From Chordibacter forsetii (GTDB taxonomy: Bacteria; Verrucomicrobiota; Verrucomicrobiia; Opitutales; Seribacteraceae), in contig NZ_CAXLML010000068.1 of assembly GCF_964187505.1 (NCBI RefSeq), forward strand, positions 1 through 6,067: a stretch of DNA of 6,067 nt. Reading direction: 5' to 3'. Position numbers and translations under genes: made by a program. The notes beneath the pieces are model-generated. The model did not search any database. It was given only the letters and a program-made list of their open reading frames with translations, and was not told the DNA's origin. Numbering within the stretch: position 1 is the stretch's first letter; every line of letters starts with the position of its first letter. This document shows, piece by piece, positions 1-5,864 of this stretch.

Positions 1-1
1 A

Positions 2-247
2 GGAAATCTTAGCGAACAGTCTCTGGCGAGAGTTGAAAAAAACTTACCTTCCGACCGAGACCCCAGTACATGGAATGAATTAAGTTCTGAATTCGAAATA
101 CCGGCTAACGCCGATTACATAGTTGTTTCATTAAGTGCCAAGAAGTATGGACCGGATTCTTTACTTGCAAATACCAGCAGTTATTATTCTGACGATCTGG
201 AATTATCTCTTTTACTTGGTGATCAATCAGTAATCGGACCTATCTAA
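2..247 (+). CDS. C-terminal end of an unrecognised, probably secreted protein (5' truncated)
   Basis: This is an open frame from the window edge to a TAA at 245-247, giving the last 81 residues; the start lies outside the window. I do not recognise the protein. The visible part is polar and rich in Ser, Asp, Asn and Tyr. It has a hydrophobic beta-like stretch (IPANADYIVVSLSAKK) and ends with YYSDDLELSLLL followed by a short tail. Alternating hydrophobic residues with a 'DDLELSL' ending resemble the last strands of a beta-sandwich (jelly-roll or carbohydrate-binding type) domain, as often found at the end of exported proteins. That assignment is inference only. There are no cysteines or membrane segments in this part. 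The next gene starts 93 nt downstream after several inverted repeats, so it is probably not tightly coupled to this one. The reading frame is fairly certain from codon pattern and the clean stop; the function is unknown. Confidence 0.7.
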   Translation, partial: GNLSEQSLARVEKNLPSDRDPSTWNELSSEFEIPANADYIVVSLSAKKYGPDSLLANTSSYYSDDLELSLLLGDQSVIGPI

Positions 248-278
248 GTTTCAATTAGTAATTTTCTCTCCGAAAAGC

Positions 279-304
279 TTTTGCCTTTAAAAGGTTAGGC
301 AAGA
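279..304 (+). terminator. weak hairpin, possible terminator of the upstream gene
   Basis: TTGCCT (281-286) and AGGCAA (297-302) form a 6-bp inverted repeat around a 10-nt loop, extendable by one U-G and one U-A pair. It starts 31 nt after the stop of the upstream gene. Only a short T run (310-312) follows, and a 10-bp palindrome AAAAGCTTTT (273-282) overlaps its left edge. This is a poor match to an intrinsic terminator, so the role is uncertain. Confidence 0.2.
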
Positions 305-338
305 TTGACTTTAATGTAGTCCAAGTCAATGAATTGAC
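304..338 (+). promoter_or_regulatory. overlapping inverted repeats just before the propeller gene start
   Basis: ATTGACTT (304-311) and AAGTCAAT (323-330) are a perfect 8-bp inverted repeat with an 11-nt spacer. The right arm is reused: GTCAAT (325-330), a GA spacer, then ATTGAC (333-338) form a second perfect 6-bp inverted repeat. The hexamer ATTGAC therefore occurs three times in 35 nt, ending 2 nt before the ATG at 341. This could be an operator for a dimeric regulator or a leader RNA hairpin controlling access to the start codon, which has no Shine-Dalgarno sequence. TTGACT (305-310) also resembles a -35 box, but I see no good -10 box at the right distance before the ATG. Confidence 0.4.
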
Positions 339-340
339 AC

Positions 341-1561
341 ATGAAGTTGTTTTTCGTCTCAACCATACTTTTCTTCATTCTTAAATCTACTCAAGGTTCG
401 GATTGGCCAACTTATGGCGGCCCTGATCGAAACCATCAATCTCAAGAAAAAACTTTGCGATTGGATTGGGGTAACGAAGAGCCTCAGGTTTTGTGGAAGC
501 TTGAAGTCGGGCTGGGCTATTCATCTGTAGTGGAAGCAAACGGGCTTGCTTACACCCAGGGTTACAAAGATAACCGAAATACACTTTATTGCGTGAATTC
601 CCAAAACGGTAAAGTTTTGTGGACTCATACATATGAATCTGGACTCGGAGACAAATATTTCCAGGGAGGTACTCGATCCACTCCAACGATTTTTAAGAAT
701 AAGGTTTATTTGCAAGGGCACGAGGGTCCGTTGTTTTGTTTGGATGCCAACACGGGAAAAGTAATTTGGCAAAGGCATCTAGTGGATGAACTTGATGGAA
801 ATTGTCCTACTTGGGGATATTCTGGATCACCCCTAGTCGTGGAAAATAAAGTCATTGTTCAAACTGGGTCATCCGATGGATCTTTGGTAGCCTTGAACAT
901 AACAACCGGAAAGGAAGTTTGGAGAGGCGGAACCGCGGAAGCGGGTTATGCCAGCCCCTACCTTCGTGCTAGTAATCCTTCTGAAATTGTAGTGTTCAAT
1001 CAATATGGTTTATCTTTGCACGATCTGCAAACGGGGGAAGAAAAAGTTTCCTACCAGCATAAAACCAGGTACGAGGTCAATGCTGCCCAACCAATGGATC
1101 TTGGTGATCAAGTCTTGGTTGCCAGTGGATATGGAAAGGGTGCTGCTTTGTTAGATCTTAAAAGTTCTCAGCCCAAGGTACTTTGGGAATCTGACGGGGT
1201 TGCTTGTCAAATGGCCAGCTTGATTCATCTAAATGGGTATGCTTATGGCATTCATGGTCAGACAGGTGCCAATGCAAAACGTGCCACTCTCTTTTGTTTG
1301 GAACTTAGTGATGGGAGGAAAATTTGGGAAGAGCGCGGTTTTGGTGTGGGTACAGTTATACTGATTGATAAGACCTTGGCTGTGCTGAGTGATCGAGGTG
1401 AGCTTGCCTTAGTCAAGGCTTCTTCAAATGGCTTTAATGAACTTGTTCGTTTTCATGTTCTTGGGGGTAAAAACAACTGGACTCCTCTAAGTTATGTCAA
1501 TGGCCGCATGCATTGTAGGTCGAGTTCTGGAAGTTGGGTATGCTTATCAATGGGGAAGTGA
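341..1561 (+). CDS. secreted PQQ-like beta-propeller repeat protein
   Basis: A 406-residue exported protein. Residues 1-19 are a Sec-type signal peptide (Lys2, hydrophobic core FFVSTILFFIL, likely cut after TQG), so it should act in the periplasm or outside. The mature protein opens with DWPTYGGPDRNHQS (21-34), the entry motif of PVC-group PQQ-like propellers. Repeats of the type 'L-x-C-L-D-x-x-T-G-K-x-x-W' follow near residues 82-99, 131-150, 182-197, 223-238, 269-284, 317-332 and 355-371, enough for a propeller of seven or eight blades filling the whole chain. No catalytic domain, haem motif or vicinal Cys-Cys pair is visible, so a quinoprotein dehydrogenase is unlikely. A binding or assembly role (BamB-like fold) is possible but inferred. 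The ATG at 341 is the first start after an in-frame TGA at 335-337. It has no Shine-Dalgarno sequence. The next gene is 135 nt away, so this may be its own transcription unit. The family call is firm; the function is unknown. Confidence 0.9.
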   Translation: MKLFFVSTILFFILKSTQGSDWPTYGGPDRNHQSQEKTLRLDWGNEEPQVLWKLEVGLGYSSVVEANGLAYTQGYKDNRNTLYCVNSQNGKVLWTHTYESGLGDKYFQGGTRSTPTIFKNKVYLQGHEGPLFCLDANTGKVIWQRHLVDELDGNCPTWGYSGSPLVVENKVIVQTGSSDGSLVALNITTGKEVWRGGTAEAGYASPYLRASNPSEIVVFNQYGLSLHDLQTGEEKVSYQHKTRYEVNAAQPMDLGDQVLVASGYGKGAALLDLKSSQPKVLWESDGVACQMASLIHLNGYAYGIHGQTGANAKRATLFCLELSDGRKIWEERGFGVGTVILIDKTLAVLSDRGELALVKASSNGFNELVRFHVLGGKNNWTPLSYVNGRMHCRSSSGSWVCLSMGK

Positions 1562-1605
1562 CTAGTTGATAAATTTCTAATTGAAAGTGTTGCTAGAAAA
1601 TTTAC

Positions 1606-1649
1606 TGACCTTAGCCCAAGCAGGTTTGACTTAAAAGTTCCTAAGGTTA
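1606..1649 (+). promoter_or_regulatory. long weak dyad in the 135-nt AT-rich gap between two propeller genes
   Basis: The gap 1562-1696 holds no gene. TGACCTTAG (1606-1614) can pair with CTAAGGTTA (1641-1649) over nine positions, one of them G-U, around a 26-nt loop. The loop contains TTTGACTTAAAAGT (1625-1638), which matches the TTGACTT-type element before the gene at 341. Downstream are TTTAAT (1665-1670, five of six matches to a -10 box, without a good -35) and an eight-T run (1675-1683 region) close to the next start. The gap may hold a promoter for the downstream operon; the T run is too far from the stem to make a convincing terminator. Confidence 0.25.
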
Positions 1650-1696
1650 CCAATTTCAAATCTGTTTAATTCTTATTTTTTTTAAAATACTGATTC

Positions 1697-4021
1697 ATGA
1701 AATCCCAACTGCATTTTTTCTTAGCTATTGTTTTGTTGCTCTCGGTAAGCTCATGCATACGCCTTGGCTCTCCACAGCAAACCACCATTAAGGCAACGAG
1801 TACGCTTCGTTTGGAAAATAAATCGTCCGACTGGCTGTTTGCCCGTGGTGATAAGGGCATGGGAGTTTCTACCGAAAAAGGATTACCTGATGAATTAGCT
1901 GGTACACTTCTTTGGACACATGAAATACAGGGTGGGGGAGTTCCGGTAGTGGCAGGAGGGAAAGTTTACCAATTTGGATATTATGGAAGCGGAGAACAGG
2001 TGGAGGAAAGCCTAACTTGTTTAGATTTGAAAAGTGGTGAATTGATTTGGGACCAGCGGCGGCAAGATTTTATAAGTGATATTGTTTATGATCGATATGG
2101 GGTAGGATCAGCCTGTGTTGATCCCCAATCTGGAAATGTTTATTTCCAAACAAGTGCAGGTGAACTTCTTGCCTATGCAACCGATGGTTCTTTGTTGTGG
2201 GAGCGCTCCTTAATGGAGGAGTTCTCCCGACTCACTTTTCCAAACGGCCGAACAGGTGGTCCTTGTGTTGACGAAGGATTAGTCATTTTACACGCCATTA
2301 CTGCAAACTGGGGAACTAATGGACCAGCGAGGGACAGGTTTTATGCATTCGATAAAGAAAACGGGGATCTTGTTTGGACTTCCACTCCTGGTACCACGCC
2401 CAAAGACAGTTCTTTTGCCCCATTGGTTTTTGAAAACTTAGAAGATGGCAGAAGGGTTTTTTACAGTGGTACTGGCTGCGGTCATGTGGTCTGTGTGGAT
2501 GCCCGAACCGGACAACCGCTTTGGCGTTTTAAAATGTCTCACGGTGGAGTGAATGCAGGTGTAGTTGTGCATGAAGATTTAGTCATTGCTGTGCACGGCA
2601 AGGAAAATATCGATAGTTCTCGTATTGGCAGGATGGTGGGTATTCGAAAACCATTCAAGGTGCCTGTACTCGGAGAATCCATTCTGGAACTTGACAGGCA
2701 AAACGAAGCTTGGCGAAACGACGAACTTGAATCTTTTACCAGTTCACCGGTTATTTACAAAGACCGTGTCTATACCACCGTTAAAAAGGGCGAATTATTT
2801 TGTAATAATGCACGGAGTGGTGAAACCAACTGGACTCTAAAACTTTCGCCTGATCAGATCCATGCAGCCCCTGTATGGGCAGACGGTAAATTATATGTAC
2901 CTATGTTCGACGGTCAGGTTTCGGTGGTGAAGGACCTTGGTTCTGAAGCTAAACTCCTTAGCCAACTTGATCTAGGGAGTGCGTGCTTGGCCCCACCATC
3001 AGTTGCTCATGGGAGAATTCTTATCCAATCTAAAAAGAAACTTTATTGTTTTGGACAGGATATAAAAGCAAAACCTTTTAGGAAAAAAGAAGTAGATGAA
3101 AGCCCCAGTTCTGACAAAATTGCTTCTTTGCAAATTGTACCCTCTGAGTTCGCTTTGCCCGCGGGCAAAGAAATGAATTTTCGGGTTTTTGCCTTGGATT
3201 CGGCAGGTTACCGGATCAAACAACTAGGCGATGGGTTGTCTTGGGAAAAGTGGATTCCACCTACTGCTAAAGTTAAGGCGGAATTAGATGGAAACCTTTC
3301 AACCAAGGGACCAGGTAATTTGATTGCCTCCCCGCAGGCAAAGCTTTCTGCGGGAGCAATACGAGCTTCCTACCAAGGATTGCATGGAGTTGCCCGGGGG
3401 AGAATACTGCCGGTTTTACCTTACGAAGAAAACTTTGAAAACGGATATAAACTTACCCAACAGGCAAGCGATGGGGTGCCATTTTCTTATCCGCCATTGC
3501 CTTGGTTGGGTGCTCGTATGCGTTGGCAAGTACAGGACCTTGATGGAGAACGTCTAGCGGGAAACACTTTGGACCGTGTACTTTTTCAAAGAGCCATGAA
3601 TTTTGTAGGGCACTGGCAGGCGAGTAATTATATCGTGGAGATGGACGCCAAGGTGGATGGAAATCGAAGAATAAAGTCTACCATTGGGGTGGTGAATCAA
3701 AGGTATATTTTTGCTCTTGTGGGCAATTCAAACAAACTCGAGGTCGTTTCTAATTACGATCGTTTTCAGAGATCTGTCCCTTTTCCAATCGAGGCCAACA
3801 AATGGTACCGTTTAAAAACTCAAATCGATTTGCAGGAAAATGGATCAGGATTGCTTCGGGCAAAAGCGTGGCCAAGAGATGAGCCTGAACCTGAAGCATG
3901 GACTTTGGAGGAGTCGCACGCTCAACCCCATAAGCGGGGAGCCCCCGGAATATATGCCCTTTCGCCTCAAAGCAAAAAGAAAGTCTATTTTGACAATCTC
4001 TCCATTTATCCCAAACCCTGA
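1697..4021 (+). CDS. lipoprotein with PQQ-like beta-propeller, Ig-like segment and C-terminal ConA/LamG-like domain
   Basis: A 774-residue envelope lipoprotein. Residues 1-20 are a lipoprotein signal: Lys2, a hydrophobic core and lipobox VSSC with Cys20 as the lipidated residue. The propeller spans about 44-455. Its entry motif is altered (SDWLFARGDKGMGVS, 44-58), and blade motifs occur near 106-120, 157-170, 215-229, 264-279, 329-340, 367-383 and 408-424, closing with LYCFGQDI (449-456). A charged linker (457-475) leads to an Ig-like stretch (about 476-570, starting IASLQIVPSEFALPAG). Residues 575-774 look like a concanavalin/LamG-type beta-sandwich, with ENFENGY, WPRDEPEPEAWTLE (725-738) and the ending VYFDNLSIYPKP. 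This architecture is known to me from large PVC-group propeller proteins; a ligand, perhaps a glycan, for the C-terminal domain is inference. The ATG at 1697 follows an in-frame TGA at 1691-1693 and has no Shine-Dalgarno sequence. It is the probable first gene of an operon, 25 nt before the next. Confidence 0.88.
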   Translation: MKSQLHFFLAIVLLLSVSSCIRLGSPQQTTIKATSTLRLENKSSDWLFARGDKGMGVSTEKGLPDELAGTLLWTHEIQGGGVPVVAGGKVYQFGYYGSGEQVEESLTCLDLKSGELIWDQRRQDFISDIVYDRYGVGSACVDPQSGNVYFQTSAGELLAYATDGSLLWERSLMEEFSRLTFPNGRTGGPCVDEGLVILHAITANWGTNGPARDRFYAFDKENGDLVWTSTPGTTPKDSSFAPLVFENLEDGRRVFYSGTGCGHVVCVDARTGQPLWRFKMSHGGVNAGVVVHEDLVIAVHGKENIDSSRIGRMVGIRKPFKVPVLGESILELDRQNEAWRNDELESFTSSPVIYKDRVYTTVKKGELFCNNARSGETNWTLKLSPDQIHAAPVWADGKLYVPMFDGQVSVVKDLGSEAKLLSQLDLGSACLAPPSVAHGRILIQSKKKLYCFGQDIKAKPFRKKEVDESPSSDKIASLQIVPSEFALPAGKEMNFRVFALDSAGYRIKQLGDGLSWEKWIPPTAKVKAELDGNLSTKGPGNLIASPQAKLSAGAIRASYQGLHGVARGRILPVLPYEENFENGYKLTQQASDGVPFSYPPLPWLGARMRWQVQDLDGERLAGNTLDRVLFQRAMNFVGHWQASNYIVEMDAKVDGNRRIKSTIGVVNQRYIFALVGNSNKLEVVSNYDRFQRSVPFPIEANKWYRLKTQIDLQENGSGLLRAKAWPRDEPEPEAWTLEESHAQPHKRGAPGIYALSPQSKKKVYFDNLSIYPKP
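3323..3360 (+). repeat. GC-rich imperfect inverted repeat inside the lipoprotein gene
   Basis: ATTGCCTCCCCGCA (3323-3336) pairs with TGCGGGAGCAAT (3349-3360): twelve pairs with two single bulged C residues on the left arm. The 12-nt loop contains the palindrome AAAGCTTT. It encodes residues 543-555 of the lipoprotein, between the Ig-like segment and the C-terminal domain. No T run follows, so it is not a normal terminator. It may be a chance structure. Confidence 0.45.
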
Positions 4022-4046
4022 AAATTGACCGAACCTTAATCAAGCG

Positions 4047-5564
4047 ATGAAGTATCCATCCATTTTATTTTTATTCCTAAATGCCTTTATGGCAGCAACT
4101 GTTGTCTATGGCGAAGATTGGCCTGTTTGGGGAAAGGATGGAACGCGAAACATGGTTTCCACTGAAACTGGGCTGACTTTGGAATTTGATCCGGGCAAAA
4201 TGCTCGAAGATGAAGTCGTGGATATGAAAACCACACAGAATGTTAAATGGGTAGCTAAACTTGGCTCGCAGGCCTACGGAAATGTGACCATTGGAGAGGG
4301 AAAAGTTCTGGTTGGAACCAACAACGAATCAACCCGTGACCCCAAGAAACAGGGAGACCGGGGGGTGGTGATCTGCCTGGATGAAAAAACGGGTGCCTTT
4401 GATTGGCAGTTGGTCATTCCTAAACTTGGAGCCGGCAAGGTAAGCGATTGGGAATATATAGGGGTTTGTTCTTCTCCAGCTATCGAAAATGGTCGGGCTT
4501 ATGTTGTGACCAATCGTTGCGAAGTGGTATGCTTGGACTTATTCGGTTTTAAGAACGGAAACGATGGCCCTTACACTGATGAGGAATTATATGTTCGTCC
4601 CAAAGGATCGCTTGATTCATTGAACCTCAAATTGGATGCCGACATCATTTGGCGTTATGATATGCGAGACGAGTTAGGCGTCTTTCCTCACAATGTGACC
4701 AGTTCATCTGCTTTGATCGTTGAGGACCGATTATTCGTCGCCACTTCTAATGGAGTTGATTGGTCGCATACCAATATCCCCAGCCCTCTTTCTCCGAGTT
4801 GGATCGCTCTTGATAAAAACACGGGTGAACTTATTGGAGAGGATGGTTCTGGGGCAAGTGAACATGCCTTGCACGCAGCTTGGTCTTCTTTGACATATGG
4901 AAAGATTGACGGGCAGGAATTATTATTTTGGGGAGGAACTGATGGGTTTCTTTATGCCTATCCCAACAAGACTGAACAGGATGAGGAGGGCTTTGATCTT
5001 TTCTTACCTTTATGGAAAGTCGATTGCAATGAACCGACCTACCGGAAGGATAAAGAGGGGCGAAAAATTCCTTATGCTACCCCTCCCGGTCCCAGTGAAT
5101 TGATTGCCACACCGGTTCTTTACCAAGGCAAGATATATGGTTCAATCGGTCAGGACCCAGAGCATGGAGACGGGGTAGGGCGTCTTTCCTGCATCAATGC
5201 AAAGACTGGAGAAGTTATTTGGAAAAATACAGACATTGGCAGGACGATTTCTACACCATCGATCGCAGATGGGCTAATCTACCAAGCTGAATACGCGGGA
5301 ATTCTTCATTGTTTGGATGCCGAGACTGGGGAGGTTTATTGGACCTACGATTCGTACAGCCGGATATGGGGGTCCACATTATTGGTGGACGGTAAGGTGC
5401 TCCTTGGAAATGAGGATGGCGATTTGCTTATTTTTGATCATGGAAAAGAAAAGCCTGAGCCTAAGACTATAAATTTGGGTGCCCCTATTTATAGTTCGCC
5501 CGTTGTGGCCAATCAAACCCTCTATGTTGCCACCCAGACTCATCTTTATGCCATAGGCAAGTAG
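4047..5564 (+). CDS. secreted PQQ-binding-like beta-propeller protein (conserved PVC-group family)
   Basis: A 505-residue exported protein with a signal peptide at 1-22 (cut after VVYG) and mature start EDWPVWG. I recognise many blocks of a conserved PVC-group family: VKWVAKLGSQAYGN (66-79), VGTNNE (89-94), GDRGVVICLDEKTG (103-116), TNRCEVVCLD (155-164), GNDGPY (171-176), IIWRYDMRDELGVFPHN (200-216), TSNGVDWSHTNIPSPL (233-248), WGGTDGFLYAY (295-305), GPSELIATPV (348-357), IGQDPEHGDGVG (367-378), WGSTLLVDGKV (441-451) and YVATQTHLYAI (493-503). Length is usual and the chain looks intact. Cysteines sit at 110, 141, 158, 162, 327, 382 and 422; there is no CxxCH haem site or vicinal Cys pair. The role in the family is not known to me; the motifs suggest a specific ligand or redox partner, which is inference. 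The start has no Shine-Dalgarno sequence but follows the upstream stop by 25 nt, and the small membrane protein gene begins 15 nt after its stop, so it is probably inside an operon. Confidence 0.92.
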   Translation: MKYPSILFLFLNAFMAATVVYGEDWPVWGKDGTRNMVSTETGLTLEFDPGKMLEDEVVDMKTTQNVKWVAKLGSQAYGNVTIGEGKVLVGTNNESTRDPKKQGDRGVVICLDEKTGAFDWQLVIPKLGAGKVSDWEYIGVCSSPAIENGRAYVVTNRCEVVCLDLFGFKNGNDGPYTDEELYVRPKGSLDSLNLKLDADIIWRYDMRDELGVFPHNVTSSSALIVEDRLFVATSNGVDWSHTNIPSPLSPSWIALDKNTGELIGEDGSGASEHALHAAWSSLTYGKIDGQELLFWGGTDGFLYAYPNKTEQDEEGFDLFLPLWKVDCNEPTYRKDKEGRKIPYATPPGPSELIATPVLYQGKIYGSIGQDPEHGDGVGRLSCINAKTGEVIWKNTDIGRTISTPSIADGLIYQAEYAGILHCLDAETGEVYWTYDSYSRIWGSTLLVDGKVLLGNEDGDLLIFDHGKEKPEPKTINLGAPIYSSPVVANQTLYVATQTHLYAIGK

Positions 5565-5565
5565 C

Positions 5566-5570
5566 GGGGG
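5566..5570 (+). promoter_or_regulatory. possible ribosome binding site (GGGGG)
   Basis: A five-G run lies 9 nt before the ATG at 5580, directly after the stop of the previous gene. It supports that ATG over the in-frame ATG at 5607 (Met10), which would remove nine residues but keep both helices. It is a poor match to GGAGG, so the assignment is tentative. Confidence 0.3.
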
Positions 5571-5579
5571 CTTCAGCAA

Positions 5580-5864
5580 ATGTCAGTCCATCCCAAAACT
5601 GTACCGATGCGAACCTTTTGGTTATTCTTTTTGGTTTTACTGTTTCTTCATCAAGACATTTGGAATTGGTCTGATGAAAGTTTGGTCGGGTTGGGTATGC
5701 CCACTGGATTATTTTATCATGCTTTATTTTCCCTCGCCTGTTCGGCCTTGGGAGTTTGGGCAGTCACTCGTGCATGGCCGACCGAATGGGAAAAATATGC
5801 TGAAGAAAAAAGCTCACCTTCTACGAAATCCAACCACATAGGAAAGGGGAATTCTGAGCAGTGA
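5580..5864 (+). CDS. small DUF3311-like membrane protein paired with a symporter
   Basis: A 94-residue protein with two predicted membrane helices (about residues 12-28 and 43-65) and a charged, Ser/Lys-rich cytoplasmic-looking tail (71-94). The blocks LFLHQDIWNW (21-30), LVGLGMPTGLFYHALFSL (35-52) and AWP (65-67) fit the DUF3311-like proteins that, as I recall, precede sodium:solute symporter genes in PVC bacteria. By that association it is probably a small accessory subunit that helps assemble or stabilise the transporter; this is inference. Its TGA overlaps the GTG start of the symporter by four bases (GTGA, 5861-5864), which suggests translational coupling and one-to-one synthesis. The upstream propeller gene ends 15 nt before. 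An internal ATG at Met10 is an alternative start. Confidence 0.78.
   Translation: MSVHPKTVPMRTFWLFFLVLLFLHQDIWNWSDESLVGLGMPTGLFYHALFSLACSALGVWAVTRAWPTEWEKYAEEKSSPSTKSNHIGKGNSEQ
5841..5850 (+). promoter_or_regulatory. probable ribosome binding site for the symporter
   Basis: The purine run GGAAAGGGGA ends 10 nt before the GTG at 5861 and lies inside the upstream coding region. It is the most Shine-Dalgarno-like sequence before any gene in the window and supports the GTG start. Confidence 0.45.

Noticed and set aside
273..282. Palindrome AAAAGCTTTT as an operator
   Set aside because: Short, AT-rich and not repeated elsewhere in the gap; likely chance.
387..778. Two open frames on the minus strand opposite the first propeller gene
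   Set aside because: They overlap a well-supported gene, overlap each other and show no recognisable motif or signal.
2586..2840. Second + strand open frame inside the lipoprotein gene
   Set aside because: It is a shadow of a strongly supported propeller region in another frame, with no start signal.
3324..3557. Open frame starting near the intragenic hairpin
   Set aside because: Different frame from the conserved C-terminal domain; Arg/Pro-rich start with no family resemblance.
341..4021. Recent tandem duplication of the propeller genes
   Set aside because: The proteins share only the short repeat pattern; lengths, domain make-up and sequence between motifs differ throughout.
341..5564. 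The propeller proteins as PQQ-dependent alcohol or glucose dehydrogenases
   Set aside because: No vicinal Cys-Cys pair or haem CxxCH motif is visible, and the 406- and 505-residue proteins are shorter than typical quinoprotein dehydrogenases.
5607..5864. ATG at 5607 as the start of the DUF3311-like protein
   Set aside because: Possible, but the upstream ATG at 5580 has a G-rich run at good spacing and sits right after the previous stop.
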